Source: Ephemerocybe angulata (Eukaryota; Basidiomycota; Agaricomycetes; Agaricales; Psathyrellaceae). From it: DNA of 27,935 bases. This document shows positions 19,155 to 27,935 of this stretch, in pieces. The DNA is taken from NCBI GenBank assembly GCA_013368325.1, contig JAACJK010000030.1, positions 1 to 27,935 on the forward strand. Direction: 5' to 3'. Each line of letters starts with the position of its first letter. The first letter of the stretch is position 1. The notes under the pieces are model-generated. The model saw only the letters and a program-made list of their open reading frames with translations, ran no database searches and was not told the origin of the DNA. A program made the position numbers and the translations under genes.

Positions 19155-20647
19155 ATGCAGAGACAAGCGTCTGCCACAGCCCGTGGACTAATTATCGCAG
19201 ACTTCTCGCCTGAGATTCTCGCCATAATCTTTGCGCTCGCGTTGGTCGACACTCCCGGCGACCCTGCCACGTTGGGGAGGATCGCCACCGTCTGCACGCA
19301 GTGGAAGAACGTCCTATACTCGCATCCCCGGTTTTGGACGAGCCTTCGACTGTCCCTTCGCGCGTCTCGCAAAGTAGCAGCTCGGCCCGCGTACTTGGAC
19401 CGATGGTTTGAACGGTCCGGGAACCTCCCCCTCTCCTTGGACATCACCACCAACCACTCGATATCCGCTCGCGACAATCCAAGGCTCTTCGTTGACAGCG
19501 TCGTGAACATCTCGAGATGGGAAACAATGATCTTTAGAACGCAACCCAGCTCAAACATCCACGAGTCATGGATCCATTCCTTACTCGTACAAGCGAGCAT
19601 GGTGGAGGATGAGCCTGCTTGGCCAAACCTCCGTTCTCTCGAAATCAGGACAGACCGAGCTCGATTCCGGGAGTACATGTCCCTTGCACCCCTCATTCTC
19701 ATTGCACCTGCCCTCGAACGCCTTCATGTGCATCTTGAAAGGATCATGGACCCATACTTCATGCGAAAGCCATTCGTCAACATGAAGCAACTCAGGCATC
19801 TGACAATCGATGCGCACATTCATTGGAAGGATGGACTCGACCTCAAGTTCTATCTCCTCGTCTTCTCCCTTGGCGTACACCTGGAATCGTTGACGATAAA
19901 GGACTATCATGAGTGCTGCGGTGACGACGCGCCGGATTTTCCTTCACCCACACCCTTTGGCATACTTTCATCGCTTCGCCACCTCGAGATCTGGGACAAC
20001 GCTCAGACACGGCATTGTCTTCAAAGGTCGAATTTTCCCGCCCTTAGTTCCCTTTCACTCCACGCGTCCGATGACTGCAGCATCTGGGAGGGAAATGTTG
20101 TCGACCCATCCCTCTCTGCCGTCGTGCTGGGCCTCATCAAGCGGTCTGGCTGCCGACTAAAAAGGGTCAGTACGTCCAACACAACCCTTTTCGACGAACC
20201 TCCTGCCTGGGAAATGCCAATGGGTCTACTTCACGCCTTGGACACCGTTGAAGAGCTGGGTCTTTTCTATAGCATGGATACTGTAACGCCAGCCGAGGGC
20301 CTTGCGGGCGAAGTCATATGGGCGCTTTCAGGTGTTCGCGAATTCCTTCCATTCCCAGCACTCAAGAAGGTGCTGTGTGCGACACCTCGTCAGACGCTAT
20401 CACACTCTGGGACGTCAAAAGCGCTTGTTCCTCCTTTTAAGGCATTTGTAGAGGATCCGAGAAGATGGGGAACAGGAACTTCGAGGGTGTGCTGGAATCA
20501 GCCAAAACTACTCAGCCAAGGGGAGAGTTTCCACTGGAGTCAGCAAAGCTTGTTATCAATGAGAAGGATGATACAACGACAATTTTATACCACCTGGATA
20601 TGCTACAAGGATCCAGGGAATTTGACCCGCACGCTTCTATTTCGTAG
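19155..20647 (+). CDS. F-box domain protein, copy 1, with a late one-base frame break
   Basis: The ATG at 19155 opens the conserved part. The F-box lies at about residues 17-63: FSPEILAIIFALAL, then the TVCTQWKNVLYSHPRFWTSL end typical of Agaricomycete F-box families. A long leucine-rich, LRR-like body follows (LRHLTIDAHIHW, LESLTIKDYHECC, LRHLEIWDN, LSSLSLHAS), ending in EDPRRWG. F-box proteins recruit substrates to SCF ubiquitin ligases through Skp1. After DPRRW the first frame runs into unlike sequence to 20678, while the neighbouring frame (from 20465 to the stop at 20647) continues with ESAKLVINEKDDTTTILYHL, which aligns with the tail of copy 2. One base seems missing in the G run at 20467-20470. 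Either a young pseudogene or an assembly indel. An upstream GTG-led extension to 19050 lacks conservation, so the ATG was preferred. Confidence 0.75.
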
Positions 20648-20915
20648 TCGGTACCACCCATCTCGAGCGTCAATTTGATGCAGTTGAACGCTCACAACTT
20701 TGAGCTCTGCAGCTTTCCCTAAATTACAGGTCTGTAAGTAAGAAGTTTAAGGAAATCAATCCCTACGACGGCCACTGCAGAATCACCTGGTCGCTCAGAG
20801 TCCGAGGACGTTGATGGGACTACAGCTAATAGCCCCGGTTGTCGAACAATGAATTCGAATCGAACCTCTTCTTCAGCAACCACCAACATCGCGAATACGC
20901 TCTGCGAGGCACCGA

Positions 20916-22414
20916 ATGACCCCCGAATCCCCATTGCCAGGGCATTTGACGCGTCCTAATACCATACGACACGTCCCTCCCGAACTCCTCGCCATCATCT
21001 TCAAAAATGTTGGGCTCGAGCACCCACGCAGGCTGGTCAACATCGTGAGCGTTTGCAGGGAATGGCGCGACATCATATACAACTACCCGAAATTCTGGAC
21101 GACGCTTATCCTTCACGCCGGCGAACCACGCTCGACCCCAAACACGGATGTGGTCGCGTTCCTCAAACGATGGTTTGCCCATGCGAAGAACCTCCCACTG
21201 AAGCTGAACATGGCCGTGGTCCCGGCGCGTCCTTCCGCCATCGAACTACAGAACCTAACGGAGTATCTGGTATCCCACCAATGGCGTAGCCTTCTATTCG
21301 AACTTCGAGACGGCCGTACCTCTCAAAACCAGTACTCCCGACCAGACGCATGGCCCTGGCTCAACACCTTATTTAACGCTACGAAAGACCAGCCGGATTG
21401 CTGGTCTGAGCTCGAAGAACTGCAGATGATTGCTACGGAACTGAATCCCAGGCACATGCCCATCCTGTCTCTCAACAAGATCGCCCCCAACTTGAAGCGC
21501 CTCAGAATCCACTTCGACCGAATCCCCAGCGTGGCCTACCTCAACTCGACACATATCAACATGAAGAACCTTGTTAGCCTTAACCTCGACGGAGAGATTG
21601 GGTGGGACAACCACGACGCCATGCTCATGTTCTACTTCCGCACCATCATGGAATCCAATAACCTCGAATCCTTCAAGATAATCGACTACTACCAAAGCCT
21701 CACGGTCCCAACATTTGAATTCTCCACATTCGTTTCTTCATTCCCTGTATCCAACCTCACACTTTCGCATATCGCGCTGCACGACAGCCCAACCGTCCGC
21801 TTCATCCTCAAAACCTGTCGCTCCCCGCCCTGGTCTCCGTCTCCATGACTAGGACACATTTCGACGCCATTTTCGAGTCCTGCCCTCTTCCACTCCACCA
21901 ATCGCTTTCCCGGCTCATTGAACTCTCCGGTTGCAACCTCGAGGAACTTAAGCTGGATCACGCCGTCATCTCAGAGGAAGGGCTGCTTGCCCTTCTCCCC
22001 GTCATGCCAACGCTTCAAACCCTGTCATTGGATTCGGCATTCCGCAACTCTACCAAGGCGGTCGCGTTCCTCGCCGGATTGAGGGGTGGAAAGGAGGACA
22101 GCAAGCTGCTACCGTGCCTCAGAAGCTTGTCGATCTCCGTTGGAGCGTGGATCACTCCCACCTTGAGCCTGCAGTTGAAGAGTGAATTCCTGAGGGTCGT
22201 TTGCGATCCTAGGAGGTGGTGGAAAACCACGGCAATTGAAGGAGATAGTACGCTGGTGTCGGAGAGGTTTGCGAAGATCACTACTGCGAAGCTGTCGCTC
22301 CACCATATGGATGAATCGACATCCACCCTATATGCCCGTCCTGCCCCAAATCGTATCCTGGCGCCGAGAAAGGAGTTAAGAGGCGGGGCCCAGGAAAAGA
22401 GAGCTTTTCGTTAA
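20916..22414 (+). CDS. F-box domain protein, copy 2, with a central one-base frame break
   Basis: Paralogue of the preceding gene in direct tandem, 268 bp downstream. From the ATG at 20916 the F-box is at about residues 19-64 (HVPPELLAIIFKNVG, SVCREWRDIIYNYPKFWTTL). The body has LRR-like segments (LEELQMIATELN, LKRLRIHFDRIP, LVSLNLDGEIGW, LESFKIIDYYQS). The first frame stops at 21848 after an unlike tail, but shifting by one base at the AAAA run 21810-21813 gives the continuous reading LSLPALVSVSMTRTHFDAIF, then SGCNLEELKLDHAVISEEGL and TLQTLSLDSAF, and the CDPRRWWKT motif shared with copy 1, to the stop at 22412. So one base is missing relative to an open gene. Role as in copy 1: candidate SCF substrate receptor. 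High divergence between the copies suggests an old duplication in a fast-evolving family. Confidence 0.77.
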
Positions 22415-23103
22415 GATGCCACTTCCATCCTATTATCATTATCACTTATTTTCCGGTTGTATTCCGTTCAAATTGTTCGGTGCAGTTGACCTTCTAACAT
22501 GGCAGTAATGAGACCCTCGTTGCTTCGGAAACTTGGTATTCAGTATGCTTGTGAGTGAGTACCTTCCGGCAAGTCCCATGGTGGCATGGTCGGAGGTATG
22601 GGTGACAGGTCAGCTATGGACATATTCCCATGCCTAAAGGTCCGGGAGGATACCAACTCAAGCTTGGAGGCCCCCAGAAAAAAGGAAGACCCCAATCGTG
22701 GCGGTATCGTTTGACCAGGCTTTGGAAAGTGTCAGTCTAAGCGCCGAGGCCCCGTGGGATCTTTCCACGTGCACGGACCAGCGGGAGGGCACTTTAACGT
22801 AGATACTAGAGGCTCACCAGGGTATCTTCCGCTTCCCCATCTCAACCAGTCCTGTTGGTCCAACGTAGCCCCCTCCCAAGGAACACTCTGTTAGGTCATT
22901 GCTGACACACACGGCGAGCTTGACGAACTTGGTCACATATACATCCGACGGCGATCGTTCTCTTCTCTGGCACTCGGATAGATACGCTAGGCGAAATTCT
23001 TACCGTAATCGACTCGTTTTACACCACCACAAGATTTGACGACCTCAGATCCGAACTTCGGTAGTCTACCACAGGGAACTAAGTTGCACTCATCGAGCTT
23101 CCT
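22415..23103. other. Intergenic region, no supported gene
   Basis: About 690 bp after the second F-box gene. No exon chain or RNA gene seen. One CACGTG palindrome lies at 22766-22771. Confidence 0.4.
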
Positions 23104-25001
23104 GCATTTTTTGCGTCAGGGATGGACGAAGGCTTTATTCTTGGCCCAGGGCTTGGAATGATGCTGCGGAAGTGAATGCCTTACAGGCGGCAGAGCCTCC
23201 TAGAGCTCTCAAAGCTGCATGGCAGGCGAGGCTTGTTGATAAGGTCTGTTGTTACCTTGCAAATCTTGCATGGACCAATTGATTGGCGACTTCGTCTACT
23301 TCTGTGGCTCATCCACTCTTGCCATGGGTACTTAGGTTCCGGGATCCCAAGCACTTTAGCTTGGACCAGACCAGACATTCTTAAACTCGCTCTCACTGCT
23401 TAAGCCCTCTGCCACCACTCCCTCCATACGTACCCGTACGCTCGCTACCTCAAACCTAGTCGAGATGACCTTGAATGCTCGGACTAGAGAGGATGGGACC
23501 CTCAGTATCCTGACCTCGAATGTGGATACTTAGGCATCATAGACTGTATAGAGGATGAGGATGAGCAGGCTTCTCCTGTGTCATTTGGTAAGTCTCCGTA
23601 CTCTCTTACTTACCTACGTATCCTGATTCTCTGCATTAGCGCTAGATTTGGATGACCCGTGGTTCAATTCCAATGTTGCGGATGTCTTTCGAGATGAGAC
23701 AATCGCCGACATACTTGAGAGAGAGAACAGTGCGCATCCGCACCCCCATCTTGATTCTCACAGCTGACGGCCTCTTCTCTAGCATATCTCGTCACCAGAA
23801 CAAGGTCTCCAGTGTACGAAGCGGCCTCGCCCTCCAGAAACGTCGAGCAATGGGAGGAATCTTCAGTGAGGCACATTACCAGACCGTCCCCTCCAGCTAT
23901 CTCGCCTTGGCGTTCCAGTCCGACAAAGCATCGAACGCCGAGGGAGGCAATGTTCCAATGGCGATGAACCGAGGATTCTAGGGCTGTACAGGGCGAGCCT
24001 ATCCTTCATCCTCATATTAAGAAGGCTACTTTGGCCGCCACTCCGACTGGAGCCCAACCACCGCCACGTCAAAGTCCGTTTGCCACTGCACCACCAGGGA
24101 GGTCCATCTATTCTGTTGCTGGCAACAGCCCTGAAACGCGCCGTAGACCGTATCATTCCAGTATTCAGGCTTCACCATCCCCCATACGGCAAACTGCCGA
24201 CAGTTTTAACGAAACCGGTCATCTGAAAATGGTAGCCCCAGATGCGACCGTGCCCGTCTCACTAGATGGATCCAGTGGCAACCAGACCCAAGTCGTCAAG
24301 CGCTCGAAAAGGATCGCCAATGCGAAGAAGTAGCATGGAAAGCGAAGAAAGGCTCAATGGACTTGGTCCTAACTGCAAAGAAGACTCCTGCAAAGAAAGC
24401 AGCAAGGGCTCATTCTTGTCGGAAGAGAAAGGTTCGAAAGGGCGTCAACAAAATTCGAAGTCATGGTCGCACTACCAGTCTCACGGCTGCTCAGGCTTTG
24501 GCTGCGAAACCCAAGGCTCAAATGGTAGCGCTTCTTACGAGTCCTTCTGGAAGAAACTATCTTCTGGGCAACTCTCAGCTCCAACGACTGTCAAGAAGCC
24601 CACAATTGCTCCTGACACCGGATCGAGCCCCCATCTCTATTCAATCCACCCTTCTGAACACCACTGTTACTCAAGTCGCTACCTACCGGGACCTGGCGGA
24701 AGCGAACCCCATTGACTTAGCCTCCAGTACATCCACCACTACGGAACCGACCCAGGCCACCTTTGCGTTCGAGAACACCTTCGCAGGGGCGGCGCTTAAT
24801 CCTGAATGTCATCACCATTGGGGAAGATGGCCGTGCATTGGATGGGCGATGATCCAACTCCTCGCAATTAAGCCCCATGGGACTCTTGCTTTGATCCATA
24901 ACTATTTCGCTGTTTTGCTACGAGTATCTTGTTGTCCTTATTTAACTAAACATCCTTACTCCCTTTCATCTCACACTGTTGACATCTTGTTCCTACTCTG
25001 A
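23104..25001 (+). pseudogene. Decayed multi-exon gene of unknown family (basic, disordered protein)
   Basis: Several coding-like pieces follow in order. 23110-23237 reads RLYSWPRAWNDAAEVNALQA and LKAAWQARLVDK. 23488-23587 reads GWDPQYPDLECGYLGIIDC and an acidic run, then a clean 52-nt GT-AG intron (23588-23639), then ALDLDDPWFNSNVADVFRD and ADILERENS. The frame then breaks at about 23758-23764 and continues with SLAYLVTRTRSPVYEAA and HITRPSPPAISPWRSSP to an in-frame TGA at 23965-23967. The same frame goes on with AVQGEPILHPHIKKATLAA and a Pro/Ser/Thr-rich tract to TAG at 24331. One base shift there restores AWKAKKGSMDLVLTAKK and KKTPAKKAARAHSCRKRK, open to 25001. No family recognised. Two frame breaks plus one nonsense codon indicate decay; Lys/Arg-rich parts suggest a nuclear or nucleic-acid-binding ancestor (inference). 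Confidence 0.42.
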
Positions 25002-25170
25002 CTGGTGTATTTTGGTCATGCGTCCTCATGTTCCCGGGGTGATTCAATGCAGCTTGACTCTCTTGGCTATTTATCTTGCTAATACACTCTGTCATCATGG
25101 GGCTTGGGCCTTTAGCTTTGGTAGTAGTTCCCCTAACGACTTCGGGTCTAGTTTTGACAACTGCGGATAC

Positions 25171-27090
25171 TCAACCTGTATAGGATCGGCAGGCGTTAAC
25201 AGCAGTATACTTCGAAGGAGTTGAAGACGCACGATAGCCAATGATGGGCAGAGCTGCACGAGCCCATAGGCTGCTGTCTGAAGAAGTGCTGTTAAACACC
25301 TTTGGTTGTCTTCGATACTCGATGGGTTGAGTGGGCGTTAAACCTTCAACATCGACTGCGGAAGAGCAAGTTGAACAGAGCATCAATGGTAAGGGGATGC
25401 AGAGCTTACCATTCTCTAAGTAGCCAGTAGGCTTCAGAGCCTCTCGAACGTCACCTTCATCCTCGTCGTCGGAGTCTCCTTGGTTTGCAGGAACTTCAAA
25501 CTGGTATGGGGAGGCCGTTGTAGATCCGTCTGAAGGATCTGAAACCATCGTAACCCAGCAGCGCACCAACGCATCCAAGATTGTGAGCCTCCATCCGTGT
25601 ATACGCGGTGCGCATACTCGCATCAGGGGGATGAGGGCCCGCAAAGCAGAGTTTTGGAGTTGAAGTTGTAGAAGATCGAGGGATGGTCGACCGGGGATGG
25701 GCCCTTGATTGGACGGGAGGGTAAGTGGGTGAAGAAGTTGCGGCAGTAAGGACTATAGATAGCCATAGTTTAGACATTTGAAAATGGGTGGACCTTTGAA
25801 ACTCACCTGAAGGAATCTGGTGCAGCCGATGTCGAGCGCCTGGATAAGTTCTGGGAGCGCATCAAGGGTTGCTCTAATGGCTTCCGGTTTGTCGAAGGTA
25901 TACGTCCAGATATTGTCGATGATGCCCTCCCCTAAGAGTTCAGTGAGATTGTCGAATCGATCCTTAGAGCCCTCGGAAGTGGTCAGGAGAGTCAAGCTTA
26001 AGGACTGTGATATCGATAGTCGAAGGATTGTGGGGGAGAGGGGTGAGTTGGTGAGCGAGGATCTTTCTGAAAGACTGGAAGCGAGCGAGAGTCAGTATTC
26101 CGACAGATATATAAAGGGAACTACAGGGCCCACAGATTTCAGAAGGCCATGGATCCCTGTCGTTTTCAAGAGGTTTGGAGATACATCGCGCAGCATGCGT
26201 TGAGCGACAAGCAGACCCCATAGTTTGTACCTAGGTTGGTAGTCGTCCAGGAAGGTCATGACTGGGGGACGATGATGCCAAACGTCCATGTAGGTTCCTG
26301 GCTAGAGATAGACGAAGGGGTTGGATAAAGCAAGCTGATAGCTAAACGCGTTTGACTCACCTCGATGTTGTCTATGCACCAATAGACAATTGCTCCCAAT
26401 CCAATCGTATTCTTCCATATCTGGCCCTCGCTCTCAAAGAAATCCTGGGTAATAGACGAGACCTCCTTGCTGAGGTGGTCTTCCGACTTTGGATGGTGGA
26501 AGGCTTCGCCCAGTTGCGGGGTTGATGTGTGGATGGGGATTTGACGCGCGGAATATGGGCTTGACGATGTGCTCGAGGACATGTTTCACGAGTGCCCCTT
26601 TCCGCGGTGTATCAAGGGACAACAGAATCTCTGGCACTCGGGTAAGGGCGGGTACCTCGTAGACGTAGATGGTATACTACCTTGGGCGCTAGCTTTGGAA
26701 CTGGGCGTAATCCAAGGCGTCTCGTTTCCAAGAACGTTGCGTTCCTCCTCATAGGCGGCGTGGCCGTCGTCTCCACATAAAGACGCGACATCGTAGGCGA
26801 AAGGTGACACTTTCGCGACGACCTTCCCAAGGGCTTCAATATCAATGTCCTTAATTTGTCTCAGCAAGTTGTAAGTTTGAAGCATCCAATTCCCCTACCT
26901 CATATCGTCCCTGTAGAGCCAATTTGAGATCGTTCAGCCGCGAGGGTGCTTTCTGGGTCCAGCTTTGCAAAGCTTCTTGCTGTTGTGGGGTTGCATTCTC
27001 GTATTTCTTAAATTCCTGGGGAAGGTCGAGGGACTCTAAGAGCTCAGGAAGAAGGTGGTGGTGAGAAGAGGTAGCCATTGGCCGGGGCAT
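25171..27090 (-). CDS. TTI2-like protein (TEL2-interacting protein 2, TTT complex)
   Basis: Eight exons on the minus strand: 27090-26899, 26849-26681, 26630-26488, 26444-26361, 26301-26134, 26074-25807, 25752-25410 and 25355-25171, about 517 residues. TTI2 works with TEL2 and TTI1 to mature PIKK kinases (TOR, ATM/ATR). Family-like blocks in order, from memory: YDVASLCGDDGHAAYEEER and ETPWI; LLSLDTPRKGALVKHVLEHI with VKPIF and NPATGR; FFESEGQIWKNTIGLGAIVYW; WHHRPPVMTFLDDYQPRYKL, LLKTTGIHGLL; LTLLTTSEGSKDRFDNL, LLGEGIIDNIW, LPELIQALDIGCTRFLQ; ALRALIPLMRVCAPRIHGWR, ILDALVRCWVTMV. The exon 3/4 intron is only 43 nt. Exons 5 and 6 are out of phase by one base with any canonical GT-AG pair I can find, so either a small indel or an unusual junction lies at 26134-26074. 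The last exon shows no family resemblance and may be mis-modelled. An alternative start is the ATG at 27078. Confidence 0.72.
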
Positions 27091-27935
27091 CAATCCTTCG
27101 GAGATTCAATGACACCAGCGAAGTCGACTTTGGGGGGCTTAAAAATTGGAGTCAAAACCATGGAATAAAAATCCTGAGGCTCTAGCAGGGACTATATATC
27201 TTCATCTGTGCCTTTGAGGGAGTATCACTCGAGTACCAAGTTGGAGAATGGGTGAAGCCAAAAGAGATAGGGGTTAGGATATTTGTGCATGCATAATCCC
27301 ACCGGTGACGGAATCTCAAAATCCTGGGTTGCGATTGGCTGAAGGCTGGGGAGCGTTTAGGCTCTGTCGCAAAGTGGCTGCCAGATTGAAAGGTCCCAAG
27401 ATGCATGCCAGGTGCCTCTCCTCGACTTAGGCCTCTTCTCATGAGTGTAACTCTCCTCTCCGTGTAAACGCAAAGGACCCCGAGGGATACAAGGCGACTC
27501 GATCCTAGCTCTGGGCGTTAAATTTGGAAGAAACCCTACGCGATACACTCGTAGTCCAGGGCTCGGACCGCCCGCGCGACATCTTCTACCAGAGGAGCTT
27601 CAACGACCTGGGGAGACCTTGACATCCTCAATAAAACGCCTCGGCCTTGAAGGATATCAATAAACGCCCCCTAGATAGCTTCAAGGACGGTCGATTACGA
27701 CGCGTTGTCCCAGCATGCACGAAAGTCGCCGCTTGTGTCCTGTGGCCCGGCGGAAGAAACATTCGTCTGGCGGTAACGCAGGTAGGCCGAATCCCCAAAG
27801 GTGTGGGTTGTCCTGCGGGAAAGAAGCCTCCATGTGAGTACCACTTCTCTCTTCGTATGGAGGATTTGAACCTAGCGTTGGGTAGGTCTCCGTAGAGCTT
27901 CGAAGGCCCCCATACTGTGGAAGCCATCGGTGTAC
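27091..27935. other. Right-edge region without a supported gene
   Basis: About 845 bp upstream of the TTI2-like gene. A plus-strand frame (27647-27895) contains a good donor-like site (CAT/GTGAGT at 27835) and might be the start of another gene, but no conserved sequence or complete exon pair is visible. The reverse strand near 27855-27865 has a GGTTCAAATCC match to the tRNA B box without a tRNA fold. Confidence 0.35.

Noticed and set aside
23660..23672. GGTTCAATTCC B-box match on the plus strand
   Set aside because: It lies inside a coding-like exon (PWFNSNVAD) and no upstream A box or cloverleaf is present.
26600..26720. Apparent frameshift in the TTI2-like gene near 26650
   Set aside because: A canonical 50-nt intron (26680-26631, GTAGTA...CCAG) restores the frame exactly.
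27855..27935. GGTTCAAATCC tRNA B-box match on the minus strand, with GTATGG/CCATAC able to pair
   Set aside because: There is no proper A box, the T stem pairs only about two or three bases, and no D or anticodon arm can be drawn. Not a tRNA.

Overview
The window looks like nuclear DNA of a mushroom-forming basidiomycete (Agaricomycetes). Genes sit on both strands and are cut by many GT-AG introns of about 43-60 nt. Recognisable genes belong to fungal families: ERG2 sterol isomerase, a Pho80/PCL-type cyclin, a UAA/YEA4-type nucleotide-sugar transporter, an HMG-box regulator, a TTI2-like protein and two DPRRW-type F-box paralogues. There is also a KDZ-type transposase with the cysteine clusters (CxC) typical of mushroom genomes. 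Exon models were built by hand from frame continuity, splice sites and remembered family conservation; no search was run.

Layout. 1-430 (-): 5' end of an unrecognised gene that runs off the left edge. 1368-2239 (+): a broken gene of a repeated mushroom family. 2461-4191 (-): intact 7-exon gene with a zinc-binding-like N-terminus and coiled-coil C-terminus. 4346-4612: three diverged ~90-bp repeats filling the divergent gap. 4674-8058 (+): intact six-exon KDZ element protein, 1034 aa. 8208-9640: array of ~157-bp repeats. 9708-10014: unknown coding-like debris. 10086-11079 (+): NmrA-like gene lacking its N-terminal half.

The middle is a conserved core: 11704-13780 (-) PCL cyclin, 14465-15293 (+) ERG2, 15572-17029 (-) UAA transporter, 17709-18623 (+) HMG-box protein. 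The cyclin and ERG2 are divergent and share a ~680-bp intergenic region with two CACGTG boxes. ERG2 and the transporter converge. The transporter and the HMG gene diverge.

The right part holds two tandem F-box paralogues (19155-20647 and 20916-22414), each with one frame break; a decayed coding region (23104-25001); a TTI2-like gene on the minus strand (27090-25171); and ~850 bp at the right edge without a supported gene.

The genes are not an operon-like pathway. The main story is a conserved housekeeping core flanked by accessory DNA: a KDZ element and repeats beside a beheaded NmrA gene on the left, expanding and decaying gene families on the right. The best candidates for something undescribed are the KDZ protein with its divergent zinc-motif partner and shared repeat promoter, and the ~157-bp array between the transposase and the truncated gene.
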